Assembly (NCBI GenBank): GCA_021613375.1
Contig: CM038703.1
Coordinates: 24,478,194 to 24,542,193 of the forward strand
Origin: Megaleporinus macrocephalus
Lineage: Eukaryota; Chordata; Actinopteri; Characiformes; Anostomidae
DNA: 64,000 nt
Direction of reading: 5' to 3'
Part shown: piece after piece, positions 45,655-57,349 of the stretch
Numbering within the stretch: the first letter of the stretch is position 1
Layout: the number at the start of each line of letters is the position of its first letter
Notes under the pieces: generated by a model
What the model saw: the letters and a program-made list of their open reading frames with translations, nothing else
Database searches by the model: none
Told to the model about the DNA's origin: nothing
Made by a program: the position numbers and the translations under genes

Positions 45655-46230
45655 AGCCCACAGTCACTAAACCATCATTTAGAGCCCACAATACCTAACA
45701 GCCCTGAACCCATCATTTTAAGCCCATGACATCTAACCTGTAAGCTTTAGCCCATGTACCATAACCCATAATGTTTATCTTACATGACCTAACTCCTAAT
45801 TTGAGTTTATGACCGCTAACTTTTAATCTTTACACAACCCCAACCCGCTGTCTTTAGCCCACAACTCCTACCCTGTATTCTCTAATCTGTAATCTTTCAC
45901 TCAGGACCCCTCACCTGTAATGTTTAGCCCACAACCCCTAGCTCCTAATCTTTAGCCCATAATCTTTCACCCACAACCCTTAACCTGTCATCTTTTGCCC
46001 ATGACCACAACCTGTTATCTTTAGCCCATAAATCATAATCTTCAGCCCACAACTTCTATTTATAATTTTTAGCCCACAACCTGTAATATTCTCTCCATAA
46101 TCCAGACCTTTTATCTTTATCCCACAATTCCTAACCTATCAGTTTTAGCCCACAATTCCTAAACCGCATCCTCCAAACCATAATCTTAGTTCATGTCCGC
46201 AAACCTGTAATATTTAGCCCACAAACAGAT
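45655..46230. repeat. Degenerate satellite (left part)
   Basis: Irregular copies of a unit of roughly 25-30 bases such as CCTGTAATCTTTAGCCCACA followed by ACCCCTA. The same family resumes at 49030-49600, so the array seems to be split. Confidence 0.8.
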
Positions 46231-46234
46231 ACAC

Positions 46235-46400
46235 AACATTTGTAGTCTACAAGGCAAGGCATGTTTATTTATATAAGACCTTTCATGCACTAGAGAGGAG
46301 TTCTTTACACACAAGTTCTTTACACACGAGAAAACAGATTTTTTTTTTAAAGGAAATTTTTAAAACATGTAGGATAAAAGGTGGCTGTTGGCAGAGGTGG
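46235..46400. repeat. Dispersed fish repeat end
   Basis: Begins AAGGCAAGGCATGTTTATTT followed by ATATAAGACCTTTCATGCAC, very close to a wording common in fish interspersed repeats. It marks the left edge of the material interrupting the satellite. Confidence 0.5.
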
Positions 46401-46689
46401 ATTTAACTTTTGAAAATAAGTCAAGCAATAGACTGTCTATTGGCTGCAAAATCACTGCCCTTGATAGTAGAAAAGACCTCACAAGCACTGATGCCTTGAG
46501 TAGACTGCCATTGTTGGCAAGAGGGGAATCACCACCAGAGAAGGACTAAGAAATAGTGCTTCTGCTGACAGTAATGCTTGCCTGGTGACAGATGAGCAGG
46601 TGAGAAAATAGACTGGTCGAAATTTAGTTCTTTCCAGATAAAGAGAGTATGTTTTCAGAGGGTGGCCAAGAAAGGTGGATGATGCCACC

Positions 46690-47275
46690 TTTAGCCTACT
46701 ATGTGAAACACCGCGATGAATTGAGCATACAGGACGGATGTGTGTTATAGGGAGCCAAAGTAATTATTCCACCACTAAGAAGGGCAACAGTAATAAAAAA
46801 CAGGTCACTCCAAGGAATTACTTGAATGAAAGGGTTCACCAGAAGTTATGTCTGGTGGCCTAACCTGGATGCAGAGCTTGAGACCCTGGTGATTATGTTC
46901 AGTCTGTCAAGAGAACAGAAACCTTTCCCCAGTAGCTCCATTACATCCGTGGAAGTGGCCAGATAAGCCATGGAAACAGGTGCACATAGATGGACCTTGG
47001 ATGGGAAAAGTGTTTCTTATTCTCAGTCTAAATGATTAGAGCTACATCTATTGAAGAATTCCACATCAGCAGTCACCATTGTTTGCTTAAGAAAGAGTTT
47101 TAGCCAACATGCAACACCAGAAATGGTGGTTTCAGACAACAGCGCTTGTTTTATGTTTGAGTTCATGCAAAGAAACAACATTGTTCACGTAACAAAGCCC
47201 ATACCATGCAGGGCTGTTCAGACTTTTAAAGAACTGATGAAGAAGAGCACAGGAGACAGTATAAAGTAGAATAAA
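46690..47275 (+). mobile_element. Ty3/Gypsy integrase remnant
   Basis: Plus-strand frames show the integrase zinc-binding and core regions: RSYVWWPNLDAELETLV, then a shifted PWKQVHIDGPWMGK-like block, LKNSTSAVTIVCLRKSFSQH, EMVVSDNSACFMFEFMQRNN and AVQTFKELMKKSTGDS. The VSDN motif holds a catalytic Asp. The block between NIVHVTKPIPC and RAVQTF has lost the PYHPxSNGxAE segment. Stops and shifts make it non-functional. Confidence 0.82.
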
Positions 47276-47639
47276 GTAGCACAAGCTTTGCTCAGCTATT
47301 GACTGCTGACTAAGTTTTGTTGGTATAGTCTGGCCAAATTACTATACAAGTAATATTTTATGACTGTGATAATTAGACTAGTATTATCAAAGGAAAGGCG
47401 ATTTAGTGACCCTATGTGCAGTTACTTTAATTGTCCAGCAGGAGTTGCTAGAGTGCTCTCAATGCCATTTCGCTTCAAAATGGACCTGCTCACCGAAGGC
47501 ATTAAAAGTCCTCTCGTTTGCGTGCAGCTCTGTTGAATCATGTAAAAATCAAGAAAAAAAATCATCTCTGCCTCTGAAGTAGTTTTCCTCACAATATCAC
47601 GGTCTTGTAGAAAGTATTTTCCAAAAGGAAGCATTCAAT

Positions 47640-47841
47640 TAAATAAGAGCATCCCAGGAATTGAAAGCTGGGGGACACCAAAGGTCACTGGCACAGTTTT
47701 AGAAATATTATTTTATATGAGAATTTTATGGTCAGTGGTGTCAACGGCAGTACTGAGATCGAGCAGTAGTACAACATTCTATACTCTTAAATAATCATAG
47801 TTAGATAACCATAGTTAGATCAGTCTCAGTACTGTGAATAG

Positions 47842-47925
<84 letters not shown>

Positions 47926-49020
47926 CATATTTCTGTGGTGAATATACATTTCTGCATGTTGATGGGTATACAGGTAGTTATGATATGTCTAATATTGTGG
48001 ATTTTAGTATTTTAAAAACATCTCTCAGTGGAAACTAATTTAGGGCCCATATATGTAAGTGACTTTGTTAGTTTGTCAACCATGGTGAAAAGTATTTTGC
48101 TGTTGTTAATGTTTACATAGTCTATCTTTCTTTGTAAATATGAAGCTTGGTTTTGCACCATCTTTGTTCTATCTTCCATCTTGAACTGCAGTAGCAATCC
48201 TCCATGGATTTTTTTTTTGTTTACATGGCTAACTAGTGCAATAATGTGTATAACACTAACAGTTTGAGTTACGTTTAATCTATCCAGCAGCGCATCAACA
48301 GAATCAGATGGTTTTAATGGTGCAGAGCATGCTTTGCTCATGAAAAATGTAGCTGTTTATAAGCTTTTTCTCAAAATGATTTTTTAGCACTACATGCATG
48401 TTTCTCTTAGAAACAAAAAATCAAGCCCACGGGCTGTGATAAACCATTAACTAAATAACACTTTTTGTAGAAGATCTAATATTTAGTGAAGCTAACCTAA
48501 TAACATATGCACCAGATACTGTAAATTACATTTTACATACTGTAGGTCAAATAAATTCATAAATTTGGCTGAGCTTCATCGTGGCAGCTTTAACTAACAG
48601 CTTGATTGGTAAGTGTAGTGGAGAGGATGGGAAGTTCAGTCCATGCGACTCCAAGTTTTTTGTAGCCAAATGTGTAATGCTAGTAGCCATGAGAGCATAT
48701 TGCTGCTCCCTGCAGGCAGAGGACCACTGATAAATGACTGGATGTTGAACTTGAGCAGTGTGTTAAAGAAATCATTAAAGTCTGTTTCTAATACCTCAAA
48801 CTCCTGACTGTTTTTTCCTGAATTAAGTTCATTGGTATTAGGGAAAACTCACTGAGGTCTTGAAGTTGTTTGAATCTGTTCTGCAAACGGAGTGACTGGA
48901 ACTGATTTTTTGCTCTGTTTTTAGCTGTTATGTCAGGGCATCAGCTTTAGCATTAGTATCTTGCCTGGGCAGACTCGACAAGCAGGGTTGGAGGATAAGA
49001 CTACAGAGCTGTACATAGCA
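47640..49020. repeat. Dispersed repeat-like block with internal (TA)n
   Basis: Stretches such as GGTCAGTGGTGTCAACGGCA followed by GTACTGAGATCGAGCAG, and the block near 48780-48920, resemble a long fish interspersed repeat. No coding family or terminal repeats were identified. It ends where the satellite resumes. Confidence 0.35.
47845..47921. repeat. (AT)n microsatellite
   Basis: About 38 uninterrupted AT units. Confidence 0.97.
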
Positions 49021-49029
49021 CTGCACTGA

Positions 49030-49600
49030 ATCACAACCACTAGCCTATAATCTTTTGCACATGACCCCAACCTGTAAAATTTATCACCTAACCCAGAGTC
49101 TTTAGCCAACAACCAACATCACATAACCCTAACATCTTAATTGTAATCGTCAATCCACAACCCCTTAACCATAATCTTTCGCCCACAATCCCTGGCCTGT
49201 AGTCTGCAGCCCCACAATTTGTATAATTATGTAACCTTTATCTTAACTTTTCACCGCGCAATCTTTAGTCAACAATAAACCTGTTATCTTGAGCCCACAA
49301 TTCCTAATCTGTAATCTTTAGTCCACGAACCCAACCTGTTATATTTAGCCCATAATCATCAAATGGTTAGTTTTAGCCCAAAACCCTTAACCCTAATCTT
49401 TAGCCCACAACCCATAACCTGTAAGATTTAGTACAATTTAAGATTTAGTACCACTTACACTTAATCTTTAGCCCATAACCCTAATCCGTAATCTTTTGCC
49501 TATGACCTCAACCTGTAATTTTTTATCATCTAACCCATAGTCTTTAGCCAACAATCGCTAACCCCTAAACTTTTTCCCACAACCCCCATTCAGGGAAGCT
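49030..49600. repeat. Degenerate satellite (right part)
   Basis: Same irregular unit as 45655-46230, for example CCTGTAATTTTTTATC, AATCTTTAGCCCACAACCC and TTAGCCAACAACC. Confidence 0.8.
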
Positions 49601-49609
49601 GAATGAAAA

Positions 49610-50315
49610 ATATATGATGTAAATATAATAAAAACACATCTTAAAAACCACTGAACACACCAATCTGAAAACTATGTGGGTGTGGCTAATGAGCAGTTTG
49701 ACTGACAACTCTATGTCCAAGATTCTTACCCTGCTCATACAGGTTAATACTATTAATACTATTCATACAGAACTAAAATCTTTTAAAATCAGGCTTTTAT
49801 GTGATGGTAACTGGATGAAAAATTTAATCCACAGATGATAGGTGAGCCTCAACTCAAGGAAGAAGCAATACACAAAGGAACAGATAAATTAACATGCAGA
49901 TGGATGTTTGCTTGCTTGACTGTTAAAACTGTTGTGTGTTGGTGGGGCAAGAGATATCAGACTTGTGATTAGGGGTGTGTTTAAAAAATTGATTTTTCGA
50001 TTCAAATTGATCTTCATTTGAATATTCCGATATCGATTCGTATAAAAACAAGATCGATCTTTAAAATGAAATAATTTCTCAGTAAAAGAACAACGTGTAG
50101 TCAAAGTGAATCATTTAAATTCTCTACATTGAACAATATCACATTAGAGCATCAATAGTCATTTTTACATTTCAACGACAGAAATAAGTAGAAATTTGAA
50201 AAAACAATCAGTGTAATTCCCTTTTAATCCTGTGGCACCGGGGTGGATCTACAGGGGGCGCTGCGGGGGAAATGTGTAGCTACAGTCCTGTTCATCGTAG
50301 AAGAATACAGCAGGC
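49610..50315. other. Spacer upstream of wbp11, no gene seen
   Basis: 49975-50070 is rich in palindromic ATCGAT/TTCGAATC-like words (TTGATTTTTCGATTC, ATATCGATTCG), suggesting the end of a small DNA element. No coding sequence was recognised. Confidence 0.4.
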
Positions 50316-50318
50316 GCT

Positions 50319-50464
50319 AAAGATGGCGGTTTGCTCTCAGTGCGTTGATGCTAACGCTAACAATTGAACAAAATCAAATTTAACACGTATCCAGATAAAA
50401 CAAACCCACAAGCTGCAGCTTCGGGGTTTGGAGCGCTGAAGATTAACGGACCGAGCAGCTAACG
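50319..50464 (+). promoter_or_regulatory. wbp11: Candidate wbp11 promoter and non-coding first exon
   Basis: AAAGATGGCGG at 50319-50329 matches the YY1-type element common at TATA-less housekeeping promoters. GC-richer sequence surrounds it (50230-50470), and a possible donor AACG then GTAAAA is at 50464/50465. The wbp11 start-codon exon opens with a good acceptor (TTCGTTTGCAG, ending 52718), so an untranslated first exon upstream is expected; this is the best candidate but unproven. It might instead be part of a repeat. Confidence 0.35.
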
Positions 50465-50859
50465 GTAAAAATACCAACAATAAGCATAGTAATTTCAGTT
50501 ATTATTAACTGTTGCTGATATTTTATGCTTGTGTGGTTATTGCAGAGTATGGGGTTATAGTTAGAGCTATAAACAGAAACAGGGACCTTAATACGGATTG
50601 GTGGAGTAAGGAGTTATCGAACGTTAGATCTACACTCTGAGCTGCTAACATAAATTAGTTAACAATATCTGGGCAATATCTTTGAGGAACGCACCCTGAC
50701 TGGAACTTGTATTATTAGTTATATTATTTGAGGCTTAACATTGATTGGAAATGAGTTTTTTGTATATAGTTTTTATAGTTTTTTTCAGTTGCACGTTTCT
50801 ATGGATATGTAGTAGTTGTGATGAACAAACCGGAACTTACGTTGTTTTTAACTGTAGTG

Positions 50860-50946
50860 CAGGGGTGTCCAACAACAGTTCAACGATTTTCTTTCTTAAT
50901 CACATCCGGCTCATCTGGACCGCTGAACCGCAGTTTGCGACCCCTG
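50860..50946. mobile_element. 87-bp hAT-type MITE with target-site duplication
   Basis: Begins CAGGGGTGTCCAAC and ends TTTGCGACCCCTG, so the outermost CAGGGGT is inverted at the other end. Flanks CTGTAGTG (50852-50859) and CGGTAGTG (50947-50954) match at 7 of 8 positions, the 8-bp duplication typical of hAT insertions. It is far too short to encode transposase. Confidence 0.7.
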
Positions 50947-51308
50947 CGGTAGTGTAGTTCGTTAACCCATTTTTAGTTACCGCGAAATGACAGTAGACGT
51001 GGTTTGATGTTTTATCCTGCCTGTTTACTTAATTGAGAAAAAAATAACGTAAACGAGAGTTATTCCAACAAGACATTAAATGAGCCAGATCCTACATTTT
51101 CCTTGTATTTAATTTCCTTGTAAATAATCTCACTCTAGAATAGATTTTGTTGCCATAACTGTACCTTTAAGAGTGACTTCTCATCTGATTAGCTCCTCTA
51201 TTCAGGGAAAGTCTGTTTATTCTGTGCACAACTTAGTAGTCGCAAGAGCTGTTATATCTAGTCATATAAGAAAGGCCTCCTGACTTTTGGAATAGAGTCC
51301 TATAAGCT

Positions 51309-51325
51309 ACAGCTGGGCAATATTG

Positions 51326-51391
<66 letters not shown>

Positions 51392-52321
51392 ATTGTAATA
51401 TGTATTTCATTTAATAACTCACCAAATTAGAACCGTTTAACTAGATTTAGTGCAACGCTGTCTGCCAAATATTATATAAAAACTCTGGAATCTACATTTA
51501 TATGGGAGGGGAAGCTTGCTAGAATAAGGCAGGTCACTCTACATTGAAATGAAGAAGGTAGTCTTTCTATGAAAAGTCTAAATATAGATTTTTTTTGTCT
51601 GTTCAGCTAAATGATTTGGCCACTTGGTAGAGTACAGACTCAAGAGTTTCTCATGATATTTGTTTAAAAAAGAAAAGGATCTTTTCCTACTTGTGGCTTA
51701 GCCAGCAAGATGATTGGTGTTTCTTATTAAAGGATGTGTTACATGTTTTCCTTTTTTTTTCTCTCCTACTTTTCTCCAACTTTTGTCTCAAACCTTGTTC
51801 AAATAGGCATCTGGTCTGAAGTTTAGTTTATGTTTTAGGGCCATATGGCCTGGGAAGCAAACAGTGCCATTCTAACTGTTTAAATAGTATTTTAAACTAT
51901 TTAAAATGTTATATTTTAAAATCAAACCCTATGGATTATCAGTAGGCGGCAATGATAAATCGGGGTTTAAGAATATTATCTTTCGCGATACTGTATCGAT
52001 TCTCAAAAACACTTTATCGATACATGGATTCCTGGCAGACAGTGAATCATTGTGTGTTGTGTTTAAACCTCTAATCACTAGATGGCAGTGTTGTAATTTA
52101 TTTTTAGCCCCACGCCAACATTAACAAGCAGCACAAGGGTGCAATGCTGTTGTAAGCATTGGAAAACCTGTTCATATAGTGGTGTGTTGTAATAGTAGGA
52201 TCTGAAAAATCGCAATATATCACTTTGCTTGTAATATCACAATACATGGCGATATATTGAATCGTGACCACTGTATCACGATACATATTGTATCACCACA
52301 TTCTTGACAATACACAGCCCT
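51309..52321. mobile_element. Probable non-autonomous DNA element in wbp11 5' intron
   Basis: Left end TACAGCTGGGCAATATTGT and right end ACAATACACAGCCCTA are approximate inverted repeats of a kind common in fish (TAGGGCTGGGC...). Interior has (TA)n at 51329-51387 and blocks rich in TATCGAT and CGATATAT words. No clear target-site duplication was found, and it may be two nested elements. Confidence 0.45.
51329..51387. repeat. (TA)n microsatellite
   Basis: About 29 TA units just inside the left end of the element at 51309. Confidence 0.97.
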
Positions 52322-52734
52322 AATGACAAAGGTGTGGGCACAAGATTATTAATACATTTTTCTATGATCTTTTTTGTCGTCTTTCTTTATTCTATAAAAC
52401 TGGTACTGTTATTTTGGTATAAATAATAATTTTAATCACTATTGCGATATTGGTTATCAGATATTTTCCCTCTAAGCTATTTGTTAGTCCGTGTATGTAG
52501 CCCTAATCTTTCAGTTAGCCAGAGTAGATGAGGTCTCAGCTAATAACAAGTCCTTTGAATGCACAAATTTAATAAACCAGATCCATAGCATTTGAAATTT
52601 TATGTTTTTCATCAAACTAGCTGACCTCACAAAGTGCAGTTAGACTACACTCCTCCAGGAATAAAAAAACATAAGCGACATTCCAGGTTTCATACTTATT
52701 GTGTGGATTCGTTTGCAGTTGAACTTAAGCAACC

Positions 52735-55700
52735 ATGGGCCGCAGATCCACATCCTCCACCAAGAGTGGGAAGTTTATGAACCCCACAGATCAGGCTCGT
52801 AAGTTCCCATCACACTTGCACTCAGTTCAGCCGATTACAGAATTCCATTACTGCTAATACTGAATCCTTGTTGTACTAGGCTACTTGTATTGCATGTTGA
52901 GTTATATAATATAATATAATATTATGTTGTGTTTGCAGGGAAGGAGGCCAGAAAGAGGGAGCTAAAAAAGGTAATTGGAGACTTTCAACATTGAAGAAAA
53001 TGTGTTTGTGTATAGATGAAGTGATGGGGGAGGGGGAGTGCAGAAGCTACATTTTTCTGTTTATTGGAATTTGTGGTGACAAAATGCTACCAACACTGTA
53101 TAACTGTCCTAATTTTCATGAAATACCTTTCAATTGAAACATTATGTGAAATGGTAATTAACCAGAAAGCAGTGATTTGTACATTCTCTTTGATCTGTTT
53201 TAAATTGAAAATGGTACAAAAACATAATCTTTGAGGTTTTACTTTATTAACTTCATTGTTTGTGATAAACATATGCTCACAGAAAATTGTGACAGGAGCA
53301 TGTTACATTACACTGTGTTACATTACCTTTTCTTAATATTTTGTAATACTTTGGGGACTGAGGGTACAGTATTCCAGTTATCCAGTTTTGCCTCCTATAC
53401 AAGTCCTCAGATCCTTTGTTTGTGGTGTATTTTGAGCAGAAAAACACACACTTCTATTGGGAAACATTTATGGAGTGCAGGAAGGCCATTCTAGTAACTG
53501 CACTTGCACAGCCATGCTGTTGTAAAGTCCTGAATCTGGCTTGATGTTGTTTCATTAGGCATTAAAAGCATAAAAAAGCCATTGTGTTTAGCATTTATGG
53601 TGCTTTCACAGATGTGCAGGTTAATTATTAATATCCCCTCACCATGTTAGATGCTGGCTTTTGTACACTGGTAACAATACGGATATTGACAATATTGATG
53701 AGGATGTATTTGTTTGACCTGTTAGATGCAATGTTCATACATACGTATACAAGGATGTGTATATGTCTGTGTATGTAATACATTTATTATATCTCGTTGT
53801 GTGTCCATGATAGAACAAGAAACAGAGGATGATGGTGAGAGCAGCTGTGCTGAAAATGAAAGACCCCAGACAGATCATCAGAGATATGGAGAAACTGGAT
53901 GAAATGGGTAAGAGCTGTATTACTATGTAAAAGGGGTGGGCGGTATGGCAAAAATATGCAAGACTTCAAGATTTTTCACAATTTGTATCAATGCACACAC
54001 TCTCTCATTCTCTCATCCTTCTGTCTAACATTTTGGCTTTCAGAGTTTAATCCGGTGCAGCAACCTTTGCTAAATGATAAGGTACTTCGTGATAAAAGGA
54101 AAAAGCTGCGAGAGACATTTGAGCGTATTGTGCGTCTTTACGAGCGAGAAAATCCTGATACCTATAAAGAACTACGCAAACTAGAACTGGATTATGAAAC
54201 TAAGCGTGGACAACTCTCTCTGTACTTCGACTCTGTAAAGGTAGGTCTGCATGAAGCTCTCATTTTGGTTTAAAGTATATTTGACTGTTCATTCGCAGAG
54301 CTATGCAGTCAAGTATTGATTTTGTTTGCATGTTTTGTATTTAGTAGTTTTCAGATTCATGCGTTTTAATAAAAGTTTTCTCTGTCTTTTTAACCAGAAT
54401 GCTGAGTCTGTTGAGGTGGACAGTATCCCACTCCCAGAGATGCCCCATGCTCCATCCAGTGTTCTAATCCAGGACATTCCTCTGCCTGGAGCCCAGCCAC
54501 CATCCATTCTCAAGAAAAGCTCAGCATTTGGGTAAATCTAAATCTAAGCCTAAGTTTAAGTCTTAACTGTGCTGTAACTGTTTGGCAATAAATTACAGAT
54601 TACTGTCTCTGCAACTAGCTCTTTTCCATAATTGGGCTGTTATTAAATTAATCAATTAAACCGTTCTACCTTTTCTGTCTGTATGACAAAGAGGCTGAAG
54701 TCACCACATTGAACTGCAACGTGGTTGGATGTATGAATTAGAGAAAAAATACTAGCTGTCAGTTCTGTAGCATCAGCTAAAAGACATCCACATCGACTGA
54801 CACTGTGAGTGATGAGGAAAGGGGGAAAGCCACCCACCAATTGAAAGTGAGGCCAATCTCTTGGACTACCATCCATGGGTTGCTGTGGCAATGTCAGGGA
54901 TTGATCTTTTCATATACCTTATTAAGCTTAAAAAACTTATATGCTTGGAAGCCCGAATGTTTTCCCTAATAAAGAGATAGGATTTTTTTACTGCAAAGGC
55001 TGAAGATAATAAAGTAATGGCTGTATATATTTTACACTTTATGTCTACTGTGTCTTTTCAGTAAAGGGACTACATTATCATCAGCAGCTGTTGCTGGGGT
55101 TCCTCGGCTACCACCTGGACGTAAACCCCCTGGACCTCCACCGGGACCCCCACCACCTCAGATAATGCAGCTCTATGGCAGTCGCAGAGCAGGTGAACAC
55201 ACACATGCACACACTACAAATACCACAAACACTTCAACTGTGTGTAGAGACACTCACCTGCAATCTTTAAAGCCAGTATTAATAATACACTTACTGCAGC
55301 AATGTTATAGACACCCTGTCTATCATTTCCTTCTGCGTGTGTGTTTAGAAGCGGAGGCTGATTTTGAGCTGATGGACACAGTGGAGCATGACAGCGAGAC
55401 TGGCTCAGATGGAAGAGAAGACGAGAGTGACTCGGACAGTGAGGAAGAAAGGGGTGATCCTCTGGAGAGAAAAAACACAGGAGAACGACTTGAGGAGAGA
55501 GAGAAAGATGAGGAGAGAGAGAGAGGTGACAAACAGGGAGGCATTAAAAAATATGTGCGGGAGAGAAATTGTCAAAATGTCTTTTTGATAAGAATATTAT
55601 TTGTTTCTGTACATAGCTAACATCAGCTAGAGTGTTTAGAGTAATCTATACTATATTATAATAATATTTGTAAGTTTGCACATGTTAAAAAGCTCATGTT

Positions 55701-57250
55701 AGCAATCAGTTGGTAGCATTGTGTGAAAGGTGAAGTCCTGTTTAGCAGAGAGAATTGGTTCAGTTTGGGAGAAGATTGGGCTATAAATCTTAGTAAAGCG
55801 TAGTAGTTTTTAAAGAAAACTATTAGTATTGTATTTGGTAAGACCATGTGTGTCATACCACGCTATATTTATGGCATTAAATAGCATGTAATGTAATAGC
55901 AATTAAATAGCAAGTAATTACTGTTTATATTCTGTTTCTATTCATCTTTTAGCTAATAACAAAACTATTAAAATTTCAAATAAATGGCCATTAATTCTGA
56001 GAATTCCAGTCTTTGCTGGGCCTTTTCAGATTGTTTTATTCTAGTCCATGTGACCCTTGTAATTTGCTTTCAGACAGAACAATGAATTTAGTCTTGGATG
56101 CCACCCTCTACTGCAAATGACCCTTAATCTGTGATTGTTTAATTTTAATTTTGCTAGGCCGAACTGTGCGCTTTGCTGACATGCCACAGGCGGTGAAAAA
56201 GAAGAAGAAAAGAGTTGTGAAGAAGACAAAGGCCATCACGCCTCTACAGGCCATGATGCTGCGGATGGCAGGTATACACCTACATAAATCACACAGCATG
56301 TTGCAGGTGGTAGGAACTATACATGCATATGTGTAAAGTTATCTTTGCATCTGAGCAGATCTTTGTCTATATTTACTTACTTGCTGCAAAGAAGTATTTC
56401 CACTAAGCATGACAACTGGATATTTTAGATTTAACATTTAACTTTGTTTGTTACTGTCAATGCAATCATTTAATTGCTTAGATTTATTTCTTTATCTGTT
56501 TAGTTATATAGGCTTCCTGTGTATTTTGCAGTGACATCAGACAGTTTCAAGCTGTGGCCTGTTGCTGAGTGAATATTTTGTGTGTGTGTGTGTAGGACAA
56601 TCTGTGCCGGAGGAGGAGGAGGAGGAGGAGGAAGAGGAAGAGGAATATACAGATAGTGAGCAGTCAGATAGTGAAGAAGCTGGCCCCCCTGGGGACACTC
56701 AGGTTTCACACATTCTGCCCAGACCGTCCCCATCATCTGCACCAGTTGGAGCACAGCAGCCACCCCCCCACATGCAAGCCCCACCAATTACAGGTCCTCC
56801 TCCTTTAGGACCACCTCCAGCTCCTCCAATGAGGCCACCAGGACCTCCCTCAGGACCTCCCCCCGGACCACCTCCTGGTGAGTCACAAAAATAGGTGAAA
56901 CAAAATGTCAGTGTCCTTTAAGATCCAAATATCTTATAAAGGGATTTGTGTATGTGTGTATGTGCAAACTATGCTACCAAAACTAAGCTGGGAAAGTAAG
57001 ATACAAGAACATTGTATATGGTTGTGCATTTAATGAATGGTGTGCGTATTCTCAGGTGCTCCTCCATTCCTGAGGCCTCCTGGTATTCCTGCTCCTCTGA
57101 GAGGGCAGATGCCCCGGATGCTGCCCCCTGGACCTCCCCCTGGCCGTCCCCCTGGCCCTCCGCCTGGCCCTCCACCAGGCATGCCCCCAGGACCCCCACC
57201 AAGAGGACCTCCACCCCGACTGCCGCCACCCGCACCACCAGGTATATATG

Positions 57251-57349
<99 letters not shown>

